Assembly (NCBI GenBank): GCA_016929205.1
Contig: JAFGJF010000326.1
Span: forward strand, 1 to 8,983
Length of the DNA stretch: 8,983 nt
From: Anaerolineae bacterium
Lineage (GTDB): Bacteria; Chloroflexota; Anaerolineae; JAFGEY01
Direction of reading: 5' to 3'
Of this stretch, positions 1 through 5,637 are shown in pieces (positions within the stretch are counted from its first letter, which is position 1; each line of letters starts with the position of its first letter). The notes below the pieces were generated by a model. It searched no databases. It had not been told where the DNA came from and was given only the letters and a program-made list of their open reading frames with translations. Both the position numbers and the translations under genes were made by a program.

Positions 1-87
1 CGCTAAGGTGCAAGGGCGCAAGGATTTGATGCATATAAGCGAATGTTTGAAATAGTTAGCAATGCTTTGCGTCTTTGCGACTTTGCG
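1..87. repeat. Inverted-repeat element made of 8-bp units, cut by the window edge
   Basis: The left arm (1-24) reads as three 8-bp units, CGCTAAGG, TGCAAGGG and CGCAAGGA. The right arm holds CTTTGCG three times at 65-71, 73-79 and 81-87, again with an 8-bp period. The right arm is roughly the reverse complement of the left, so the segment can form an imperfect hairpin around an AT-rich centre. No reading frame in it looks coding. Similar CTTTGCG/CGCTAAGG-type repeats occur between genes in several bacterial phyla (from memory). The element may extend beyond the window. Confidence 0.55.
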
Positions 88-167
88 TTGAAACTAGTTT
101 TTGCAGTAGAGTCATTTATAGTTTAGCAAAAAAGTCCGAGTTGGGAAAACGGCCAAATGACCGGTTT

Positions 168-191
168 GATCCTGGTTAAATAACCAGGATC
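168..191 (-). terminator. Hairpin at the end of the kinase gene
   Basis: GATCCTGGTTA (168-178) and TAACCAGGATC (181-191) form a perfect 11-bp stem, starting inside the stop codon of the leftward kinase gene. Its position suggests a transcript end. No U-run follows directly on the minus strand; a T-run appears only about 30 nt further on. It may therefore be a processed 3' end rather than a classical intrinsic terminator. Confidence 0.5.
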
Positions 192-2089
192 TAGGTGGGG
201 CGCCGCACCCACCCGTGGCGCAGCGCATAGATCGCGGCTTCGGTGCGCGAGCTGACGCCAATCTTGGAGTAAATGTTATCGAGGTGAAAGTTGACCGTGC
301 GCGGGCTGACCGACAGCAGGCGGGCAATCTCTTTGTTGCTCAAGCCCTCGGTCAGCAGTTCGATGACCTCCATCTCGCGCTCGGTCAGTTCGACCGGCGG
401 ATCGACGATCAGGCAGATCTTGAATTCAAAGCCGCCGTGTTGTGCCATGCCCGTCTCAACCATGCCGCCCAGTTGTTCGATTCGCCGCCGGGCAGCGCGC
501 AACACATCACGGCCTGCCACATCCCCTCCGGGCGGCATCACGCCGTTATCGGTCAGGCTGAAAATCAACTGCTCCTGGCTGCGCTCCAAGCGAATGGTCA
601 CCTGCGAGGCATGCGCGTGCTGAATGGCACGATTGAGCGCATCCTGGGCAGCGCGAAAGAGCGTCAGCTCGATCTGCGGCGGCAATCGCTCGCGCATCCG
701 TTCCAGGGAGAGGATGATCTGCAGGCCATAGGCGCGCATCGCCTGGCTGGCGAGCGACTCCAGCGCCGGCTCCAATCCCAGGCTGTCCAGAATGGTGGGA
801 TGCAAGTTGGTTTCCAGGTCGCGCACGCTCTGCATAACCTGCCGCGCCAGACTGGTCAGCACAGAGACGGCCATCCGCGCCATCGGGTTCGCGCCTAATG
901 TCTGTTCGTAAGCGTTGGCCTGCGAGAGAAGCAAATTGAGTGGATCGATAACGCTGTTCTGCAACAATCCAGCCAATTGACGGCGCTCTGCCTCCACTGC
1001 CAAAGCCGTATCCTCAAAGGCAGCATAGACGAGCAAGTCGGCAGCCAAATCAAGAGACGCACTGGATGCGCCAGGCTGCAAAGCCACCAAAGCATCATCG
1101 TCGGGCTCCCAGGCAGGCTCCGGCCTCTGCGCCGCACAAGTGGTTGAAGAACTGCGGACGATGCGCTCAACCAGAGACAAAGAGGCCCGTTCGGCAGCAT
1201 CCAACTCACTGCCTTCTGCCGTCAGTGCATCCATCAACTCGATTGCCGGCAAAGCGCTTAGCACGTCTTGCGCCGATCCAAATCGCTCGTTAGGATCCTT
1301 GTTCAAGAGGCGCAAGGTAACGTATTCCAGTTCCGAAGGAATGTTGGCATCAAAAGCACGCGGTGACGTGGCCGGCGTGTTGAGGATCTGTGAGAATACA
1401 GTCATCGGATCGTCGCTGGCAAATGGCGGCCTGCCGGTCAACAATTCGTACAACACTGCACCCACAGCATACAGATCAGAACACCGATCGGCCGGCTGCC
1501 CGGCGATCACTTCGGGAGACAGATAGAGGATCGTACCAACAACCATTCCCTCTTGGGTCAACCGGACATCGCCCCGGGCCAATGCCAGGCCAAAATCCAT
1601 CACCTTGACCTCACCATCCGGCATCACCATAATGTTCTCCGGCTTGATGTCGCGGTGAACGAGGCCTTGATTGTGTGCATATGCCAGCGCTTCCAGCACT
1701 CCCTTGACAGCGCGGATTGCCTCGCGCACGGAAAGCGCTCCGCCTCGCTCAATCATGATCTCGTGCAGATTTTGACCGGGGATATATTCCAGCACCAGAA
1801 ACTGCCATGCGCCTTCTTGACCGATGTCGTACAGGGTCATAATATTCGAGTGCGAAAGCCGGGCCACGGCGCGCGCCTCGCGCAAGAAACGAGAACGCGC
1901 CTCTTGATCGCCCATCCGTTCTGGAGTGAGAAATTTGACGGCAACGTCCCGATCGAGCAGTTCGTCGTGGGCACAATAAACGGCTCCCATACTGCCTTCG
2001 CCTAGCCATTTGGCAAGAATGTAACGATTTTGCAGATGTGAAGGGGGAGAACTGGATTTTCCTACGTTCGTGGACTGGTGAGCTTGCAT
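191..2089 (-). CDS. Ser/Thr protein kinase - degenerate NarL-type histidine kinase - LuxR HTH fusion
   Basis: A 632-residue cytoplasmic signalling protein with no membrane segment. Residues about 23-283 form a complete Hanks-type kinase: glycine loop GEGSMG (30-35), VAVK lysine 52, HRDIKPEN (145-152, Asp147) and DFG (165-167). After a linker (about 284-365), residues about 366-562 resemble the dimerisation and ATPase parts of NarL-family sensor kinases. The usual ELHD phosphoacceptor box reads LLQN (Gln377 replaces His). An N-box asparagine (486) and DNG (514-516) remain, but the glycine-rich GLGL lid is lost. Residues about 566-628 are a clear LuxR/GerE helix-turn-helix, and no receiver domain is present. 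The ATG at 2089 has GGAGG 7 nt upstream. A plausible role, inferred, is a one-protein transcription factor controlled by autophosphorylation on Ser/Thr. Target genes are unknown. The kinase and HTH assignments are firm; loss of histidine-kinase activity is inferred from the missing residues. Confidence 0.93.
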   Translation of the reverse strand: MQAHQSTNVGKSSSPPSHLQNRYILAKWLGEGSMGAVYCAHDELLDRDVAVKFLTPERMGDQEARSRFLREARAVARLSHSNIMTLYDIGQEGAWQFLVLEYIPGQNLHEIMIERGGALSVREAIRAVKGVLEALAYAHNQGLVHRDIKPENIMVMPDGEVKVMDFGLALARGDVRLTQEGMVVGTILYLSPEVIAGQPADRCSDLYAVGAVLYELLTGRPPFASDDPMTVFSQILNTPATSPRAFDANIPSELEYVTLRLLNKDPNERFGSAQDVLSALPAIELMDALTAEGSELDAAERASLSLVERIVRSSSTTCAAQRPEPAWEPDDDALVALQPGASSASLDLAADLLVYAAFEDTALAVEAERRQLAGLLQNSVIDPLNLLLSQANAYEQTLGANPMARMAVSVLTSLARQVMQSVRDLETNLHPTILDSLGLEPALESLASQAMRAYGLQIILSLERMRERLPPQIELTLFRAAQDALNRAIQHAHASQVTIRLERSQEQLIFSLTDNGVMPPGGDVAGRDVLRAARRRIEQLGGMVETGMAQHGGFEFKICLIVDPPVELTEREMEVIELLTEGLSNKEIARLLSVSPRTVNFHLDNIYSKIGVSSRTEAAIYALRHGWVRRPT

Positions 2090-2147
2090 AGCATTTCCTC
2101 CACCACTTTCTCAAGTTGGTCAAGGTTGCACTGAGAGCGTTGACTCT

Positions 2148-2177
2148 ATTCTACCATAAACTGCACTCATATGACAA
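2148..2177 (-). promoter_or_regulatory. Sigma70-type promoter for the kinase-LuxR gene
   Basis: On the minus strand a -35 TTGTCA (2172-2177) and a -10 TAGAAT (2148-2153) are separated by 18 bp. Transcription would start near 2141, about 50 nt before the kinase start codon. The promoter lies back to back with the rpsF promoter. Confidence 0.6.
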
Positions 2178-2186
2178 GCATCTGGT

Positions 2187-2215
2187 TTGCCAAAAAACAA
2201 ACATAGTGGTAAAAT
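2187..2215 (+). promoter_or_regulatory. Sigma70-type promoter for rpsF-ssb-rpsR
   Basis: TTGCCA (2187-2192) and TAAAAT (2210-2215) have an ideal 17-bp spacer. The predicted start near 2222 gives a leader of about 115 nt before rpsF, long enough for the regulatory hairpin at 2226-2275. The -35 elements of this promoter and of the divergent kinase promoter lie about 10 bp apart, so the two could compete for polymerase. Confidence 0.65.
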
Positions 2216-2225
2216 ACTCTGTCGC

Positions 2226-2275
2226 GGAGCGAGGGCCGGATCGAGGATCAACCTTGACCGAACATCCCTCGTTCT
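2226..2275 (+). promoter_or_regulatory. Putative S6:S18 autoregulatory leader hairpin
   Basis: The rpsF leader can fold with an outer stem CGAGGG (2230-2235) against CCCTCG (2266-2271), extendable by several pairs to 2226/2275. The apical stem is TCGAGG (2241-2246) against CCTTGA (2252-2257), closed by the loop ATCAA. Between the stems, the 3' side of the internal loop is CCGAACAT, beginning with CCG at 2258-2260. In known rpsF leaders a CCG in a bulge next to such a hairpin mimics the 16S rRNA site of the S6:S18 pair and lets it repress its own operon. Both proteins are encoded downstream. The structure is read by eye, not computed. Confidence 0.6.
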
Positions 2276-2336
2276 TTCTGCTCTTGGCACAAACATAGTC
2301 AAGGGTAATCCCGAGGAAAGGAGGTAAACCGCGAAG

Positions 2337-2627
2337 ATGAATCAGTACGAAGTAGCACTCATCATTCGCCCCGATGTAGAACAGGAAGGGCAAGACGCAG
2401 TCATTGAGCGTTTGTCCGAGATCCTGACAACGGATGGGGGACAGGTCGAAAATGTCGAGGCATGGGGCCGTCGCCGTTTGGCCTATCCAATCAACAAAGT
2501 CCAAGAGGGCTTTTATTACTTTATCCAGGGCCAATTCGCCACATCCGTGCTGCCAGAACTCGATCGGTCAATCAAGCTGTCCGAAAGTATCCTACGGCAT
2601 ATGGTCATTCGTATGGACAAAAAATAG
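2337..2627 (+). CDS. rpsF: 30S ribosomal protein S6
   Basis: A 96-residue protein of normal S6 length. It opens with the family hallmark YEVALIIRPDV, followed by a central GRRRLAYPINKVQEGFYYFIQG segment (residues about 44-65) and the C-terminal SESILRHMVIR strand, matching the single ferredoxin-like fold of S6. S6 binds the central domain of 16S rRNA as a pair with S18, which is encoded two genes downstream. The ATG is preceded by AAGGAGGT (2318-2325), a full Shine-Dalgarno sequence 11 nt away, which is slightly long. It is the first gene of the rpsF-ssb-rpsR operon and sits behind a leader with a likely S6:S18 binding hairpin. Confidence 0.97.
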   Translation: MNQYEVALIIRPDVEQEGQDAVIERLSEILTTDGGQVENVEAWGRRRLAYPINKVQEGFYYFIQGQFATSVLPELDRSIKLSESILRHMVIRMDKK

Positions 2628-2705
2628 GATGCAAAAACCGCGTTGTTAACGAACAACTCGCGTCTGTTAGCAAACTTTTTAAAAAAAAAGAAAAAGGTCG
2701 TGGTT

Positions 2706-3113
2706 ATGACGGCGATGGCTCAGGAAATGGAAACAATGCCACAAGGCTTAAACAAGGTGATGCTTATCGGACATCTGGGACGATCTCCGGAAATGAGATA
2801 CACACCAGATGGAAAGCCGGTCACTTGCTTTAGCATCGTCACGACCTATCCGACTATCTCGTCCAACGGCACGTATCACGACGAGATAGACTGGTTCAAC
2901 GTCATCGTCTGGGGAGCTTTGGCCGAAACATGCAAGGAAACACTGCATACCGGTCAACGGGTGTTTATCGAAGGGCGTATGAAAACACGGCAATGGACAG
3001 ATACAGATAACGTACTTCATTCCGGCGCCGAAGTGGTCGCCCAGAGGTTGATCCCACTCCAACACGGACAGTCCGATGAACCACAGAATCTGGACCAAGT
3101 ACGAGACAACTAA
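2706..3113 (+). CDS. ssb: Single-stranded DNA-binding protein
   Basis: The protein is 135 residues from this start. The OB fold covers residues about 14-117, beginning GLNKVMLIGHLGRSPEMRYT and including DWFNVIVWGALAE (62-74) and GQRVFIEGRM (83-92). SSB coats single-stranded DNA in replication and repair and is usually encoded between rpsF and rpsR, as here. ATG 2706 is chosen because AAGG lies 8 nt upstream. ATG 2736 is the best alternative: it starts MPQGLNKV, as family members do, and has AGGA about 10 nt upstream. An upstream TTG at 2643 lacks support. An A9-G-A5 tract (2681-2695) precedes the start. Unusually, the chain ends soon after the OB fold in QNLDQVRDN and lacks the acidic tail with a terminal DDxPF-like tip. 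Confidence 0.93.
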   Translation: MTAMAQEMETMPQGLNKVMLIGHLGRSPEMRYTPDGKPVTCFSIVTTYPTISSNGTYHDEIDWFNVIVWGALAETCKETLHTGQRVFIEGRMKTRQWTDTDNVLHSGAEVVAQRLIPLQHGQSDEPQNLDQVRDN

Positions 3114-3200
3114 GTTTGTACAATTTCAAATCTAGTCAAGAATTACTGTTTCCCAAGCCCTACAAGTCGCGCTTGAGGAAACGCTTGCAGGAGAAAGCAA

Positions 3201-3557
3201 ATGTCTGATGATAGAGAATACCAAGATTATGATTCAGATGACGAATCCCGCTCAGGTGGCGGCCGTTCGTCCCACTCTGGCTCACGCTCATACCGGCCAA
3301 GAAGGCATTCGTTCCGTTCCAAGAAAAAAATCACGGGGTGCAGCCAACGCTGTGTAGGGCGTCAAGGTACGCCGATCAGCTACAAGCAGGTCAGATTCCT
3401 GGAAAATTATGTCACACCGCACGGAAAGATCCGGCCGCGTCGGCAGACAAGCAGTTGCGCAAAACACCAGCGCGCGTTGGCACAAGCTATCAAACGCGCA
3501 CGCCATATGGCGCTTTTGCCGTTTGCACCGGGCCACGAGTCCACATCCGGGCGATAG
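3201..3557 (+). CDS. rpsR: 30S ribosomal protein S18
   Basis: The protein has 118 residues, against about 75-95 for most S18 proteins. The C-terminal core [13 protein letters not shown] (59-71), [34 protein letters not shown] (75-108) is unmistakable S18. It pairs with S6 on the small-subunit platform. An acidic then Ser/Gly/Arg-rich N-terminal extension (1-43) precedes it. Potential zinc ligands are Cys47, Cys51, Cys86 and His89. The first pair is spaced C-x3-C, whereas zinc-type S18 normally has C-x2-C, and the stretch between it and ISYK is one residue longer than expected. The other two frames do not restore a better match, so a frameshift is not evident. The ATG at 3201 follows AGGAG with a 7-nt gap. 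A short tail follows LLPF. rplI, the usual next gene, is absent. Confidence 0.95.
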   Translation: MSDDREYQDYDSDDESRSGGGRSSHSGSRSYRPRRHSFRSKKKITGCSQRCVGRQGTPISYKQVRFLENYVTPHGKIRPRRQTSSCAKHQRALAQAIKRARHMALLPFAPGHESTSGR

Positions 3558-3599
3558 GTCGAACCGCTGCCATAAACCAGAGTGATGATACAAATGACT

Positions 3600-3636
3600 G
3601 CGGGCATAGGCGCTTCTTACACCGTCCTATGCCCGC
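3600..3636 (+). terminator. Hairpin after rpsR, terminator or attenuator
   Basis: GCGGGCATAGG (3600-3610) and CCTATGCCCGC (3626-3636) form a perfect GC-rich 11-bp stem with a 15-nt loop. The tail CTTTGTGT is only mildly U-rich. The next gene starts 37 nt later with no obvious promoter in between, so partial read-through into the parvulin gene is plausible. Confidence 0.6.
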
Positions 3637-3673
3637 CTTTGTGTCACATCAAACAAAGCATTTGGAGTAAAAC

Positions 3674-5026
3674 ATGGCCAAGAGTCGCAAAACAAAACAA
3701 GCTGGCAGGCTGACAAAAAAACAGGTCCATCATAGTAGGCGTGAAAGCCAGCAGCTCAAATGGATATGGATCAGTACCGGCACACTGGTGGCCGTCATCG
3801 TGATCATTCTGGTCATCGGACTGGTCTCGCAAAATGCCCAGGTTGTAGCCGTTGTAAATGGCAAGCCGATCCGCTTGCCCGAATATCAAAAGCGGGTCCG
3901 TTTCTGGTACCATTACTATAACGGGTTCCTTATGCCGGGCGCCGTCGATCGTCTGGAAACGGAGCAACGTACCGAATTTTACCAGGGCATCGTCAGCGAA
4001 CTGATCGACGAAAAATTGGTCCTGCAGGAAGTGACACAGCGTGGTCTGTCGGTCGGCGAGGAAGCAGTCCAGATCGAACTCGAAGAGGGGTGGTTTCAAC
4101 ACTATCGCGTCCCGCTTACGCCAACGCCATCGCCTACCGCCGATCCACAGGTAACGCCAACTGAAGAAGCGACACCCTTGCCCACGGCAACGCCAGACAC
4201 ACCAGAAGCCTTCCAGGCCCAGTACGACGAGTTCAAAGACACTGTGCTCAAATCCGCGAGGGTGAGCGAAGCGTATTTCCGCGATATGATCAGGACATCG
4301 CTGCTCAAAAAAGAACTCGAAAATGTGTTGGTGACCGACGTGCCCACCGAAGAGGAACAAGTTCATTTTCGTTATACCTCGGCGGAAACCAACGAGGATG
4401 CGATGGCCCGAATCGCCACACTTCAGGCCGGCGTCGAAGAACAGGTACATGCACGTCACATCCTGGTCGCGACACAAGAAGAAGCCGAAAGCGTGCTCGC
4501 TCGACTTGAAGTCGGGGAGGACTTTATCGCCCTCGCTGCTGAATTGTCGACAGATGAGAGCAATAAAGACCTGGGGGGCGACCTTGGCTGGTTTGGCCGC
4601 GGCCAAATGGTCGAGCCTTTTGAGGAAGCAGCATTCACCGGCGATATCGGGCTGTACCCCACTCCTGTAGAAACCCAGTTTGGTTTCCACATCCTCGATA
4701 TTCTGGCCCGTGAGGACCGCGAGATCGATATGAATGAAGCGCTCTACGATATGGGCTGGATCGGCCGCACGCAACTGGCCGATCAATTTGGCCCGCTCTT
4801 TGCTGAAATTTTGTTCAGTTCTGAGATCGGGCTGATCACCGAACCCATTCCGACAGAATATGGCACCGCTATCGTTGAGGTTTTGGATCATCAGATCAAA
4901 ACGCTCGATGAGGCCGAGCGCGAACAAAGCCGCGCGCAGCTCTTTGAACAAGAACTTGAACGATTGCGGCAAGAAGCCGATATTCAGGATATGTGGGGTA
5001 CGGATATGGTGCCCCGACAAATGTAA
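3674..5026 (+). CDS. Membrane-anchored parvulin-type peptidyl-prolyl isomerase (SurA/PrsA-like)
   Basis: A 450-residue exported foldase. A Lys/Arg-rich cytoplasmic N-terminus is followed by one membrane anchor (about 30-52), so the rest should lie outside the membrane. Residues about 55-220 resemble the helical SurA/PrsA chaperone part (VNGKPIRLPEYQKRV, SELIDEKLVLQE). They are interrupted by a Thr/Pro-rich insert (about 148-177). The parvulin domain spans about 257-346: HARHILVATQEEA, GEDFIALAAELSTDESNKDLGGDLGWFGRGQM, then ETQFGFHILDI. It would catalyse cis-trans isomerisation of prolyl bonds in secreted proteins. Residues about 358-406 (MGWIGRTQL, IGLITEPIPTEYG) look like a second, incomplete copy of the parvulin C-terminal half. 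A charged helix (about 410-436) closes the protein. GGAG lies 6 nt before the ATG. The gene ends just ahead of a strong terminator. Client proteins are unknown. Confidence 0.93.
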   Translation: MAKSRKTKQAGRLTKKQVHHSRRESQQLKWIWISTGTLVAVIVIILVIGLVSQNAQVVAVVNGKPIRLPEYQKRVRFWYHYYNGFLMPGAVDRLETEQRTEFYQGIVSELIDEKLVLQEVTQRGLSVGEEAVQIELEEGWFQHYRVPLTPTPSPTADPQVTPTEEATPLPTATPDTPEAFQAQYDEFKDTVLKSARVSEAYFRDMIRTSLLKKELENVLVTDVPTEEEQVHFRYTSAETNEDAMARIATLQAGVEEQVHARHILVATQEEAESVLARLEVGEDFIALAAELSTDESNKDLGGDLGWFGRGQMVEPFEEAAFTGDIGLYPTPVETQFGFHILDILAREDREIDMNEALYDMGWIGRTQLADQFGPLFAEILFSSEIGLITEPIPTEYGTAIVEVLDHQIKTLDEAEREQSRAQLFEQELERLRQEADIQDMWGTDMVPRQM

Positions 5027-5048
5027 CCCGGCGACTTGAGATGAACAA

Positions 5049-5081
5049 AAACCGCCCTGGATGATAAATCCAGGGCGGTTT
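5049..5081 (+). terminator. Intrinsic terminator after the parvulin gene
   Basis: AAACCGCCCTGGAT (5049-5062) and ATCCAGGGCGGTTT (5068-5081) form a perfect 14-bp stem around the loop GATAA, followed by a pyrimidine-rich tail (CTCATTTCTT). It starts 22 nt after the parvulin stop codon and should end the ribosomal-protein/parvulin transcript. Confidence 0.88.
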
Positions 5082-5088
5082 CTCATTT

Positions 5089-5136
5089 CTTACAAATTTC
5101 TAACAATCATCTAACCAAACCTAACCTTTTTCTAAC
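5089..5136 (+). promoter_or_regulatory. Helically phased CTAAC direct repeats, Pho-box-like activator site
   Basis: CTAAC occurs at 5100, 5111, 5121 and 5132, with a weaker CTTAC at 5089. The steps are 11, 11, 10 and 11 bp, about one helical turn each, so all copies lie on the same face. The third and fourth copies share the longer unit CTAACCTTTTT. Direct repeats with this period are typical of OmpR/PhoB-family response regulators, and CTTAACCT-like units are known from cyanobacterial Pho boxes. The array ends 10 bp before a possible -10 region, where an activator would sit. The regulator's identity is inferred only. Confidence 0.5.
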
Positions 5137-5143
5137 CTTTTTG

Positions 5144-5152
5144 TGCGATAAT
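5144..5152 (+). promoter_or_regulatory. Candidate extended -10 element
   Basis: TGCGATAAT (5144-5152) fits an extended -10 (TGn plus GATAAT). A second GATAAT follows at 5153-5158. No consensus -35 is present at the right distance; the CTAAC repeats occupy that place. This fits a promoter that needs an activator and would drive the gene at 5250. Confidence 0.4.
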
Positions 5153-5249
5153 GATAATCGTGGGGGATCGGTTCGGCAAACGCTTTGTCCTGGCAAACAA
5201 GGCAGATATCTACCACATATAGGCAAACATCATTCGGGGAGATGGAAAA

Positions 5250-5579
5250 ATGACTGACTTCTTGGCATTAACGTGCGATTACCAGGTCAAAAATATGTCC
5301 TGCCACACCTTGATTCAACAAAGCGCGACACCAAGGCGTTTGTATTGGTGCATTCTGGACGCCAATGATGCCGTGCTCGCTCGTGACTTTGTCGACTGCC
5401 GGCACGATTTTTCTTGCGCTCAAGAGTGTGTCGAGTTGGTCAAAGAGGCGATGGCCTACCAGATCGGTGTGGACGTGCAGCAGATCAAATATGTGGATGG
5501 TACAATCAAGCCTCTGCCCTTTCCCAAAGGGGACAATACCACACACCGACAAAACCGCAAAAAAAGGTTCCTACACTAG
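5250..5579 (+). CDS. Small cysteine-containing protein of unknown function
   Basis: I do not recognise this 109-residue protein. It has no signal peptide or membrane segment. Six cysteines lie at 9, 18, 34, 50, 56 and 60. The last three form C-x5-C-x3-C within DCRHDFSCAQEC, next to His52 and Asp53, which could hold a metal or form disulfides. Helix- and strand-like stretches follow (VELVKEAMAYQIGVDVQQIKYVDG, 61-84), and the C-terminus is strongly basic (RQNRKKRFLH). The ATG is well supported by GGGGAG 7 nt upstream and by the promoter-like region before it. It stands alone, converging on the dehydrogenase gene 58 nt away. TTGTCTAGACAA (5595-5606) between them is a perfect palindrome, but too short to call a terminator. 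Coding status is likely, function unknown. Confidence 0.7.
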   Translation: MTDFLALTCDYQVKNMSCHTLIQQSATPRRLYWCILDANDAVLARDFVDCRHDFSCAQECVELVKEAMAYQIGVDVQQIKYVDGTIKPLPFPKGDNTTHRQNRKKRFLH

Positions 5580-5637
5580 CCTGCACCCTCTAGCTTGTCT
5601 AGACAACAACAATGATCGCTCGGCAGAACGGCAGTTG

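Noticed and set aside
1..87. CRISPR array
   Set aside because: The units are 8 bp long with no spacers, and no cas gene is in the window.
215..898. 227-codon plus-strand frame opposite the kinase gene
   Set aside because: It is antisense to the HTH and ATPase-like regions and has no protein family features.
3320..3420. Frameshift in rpsR as the reason for the odd cysteine spacing
   Set aside because: The two other frames give no S18-like residues, and one hits a stop at once. The annotated frame is continuous with the conserved C-terminus.
3644..5086. 480-codon open frame on the minus strand opposite the parvulin gene
   Set aside because: It mirrors a clear parvulin gene, its translation is rich in Phe, Cys and His without family motifs, and it has no promoter context. 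It is a shadow frame.
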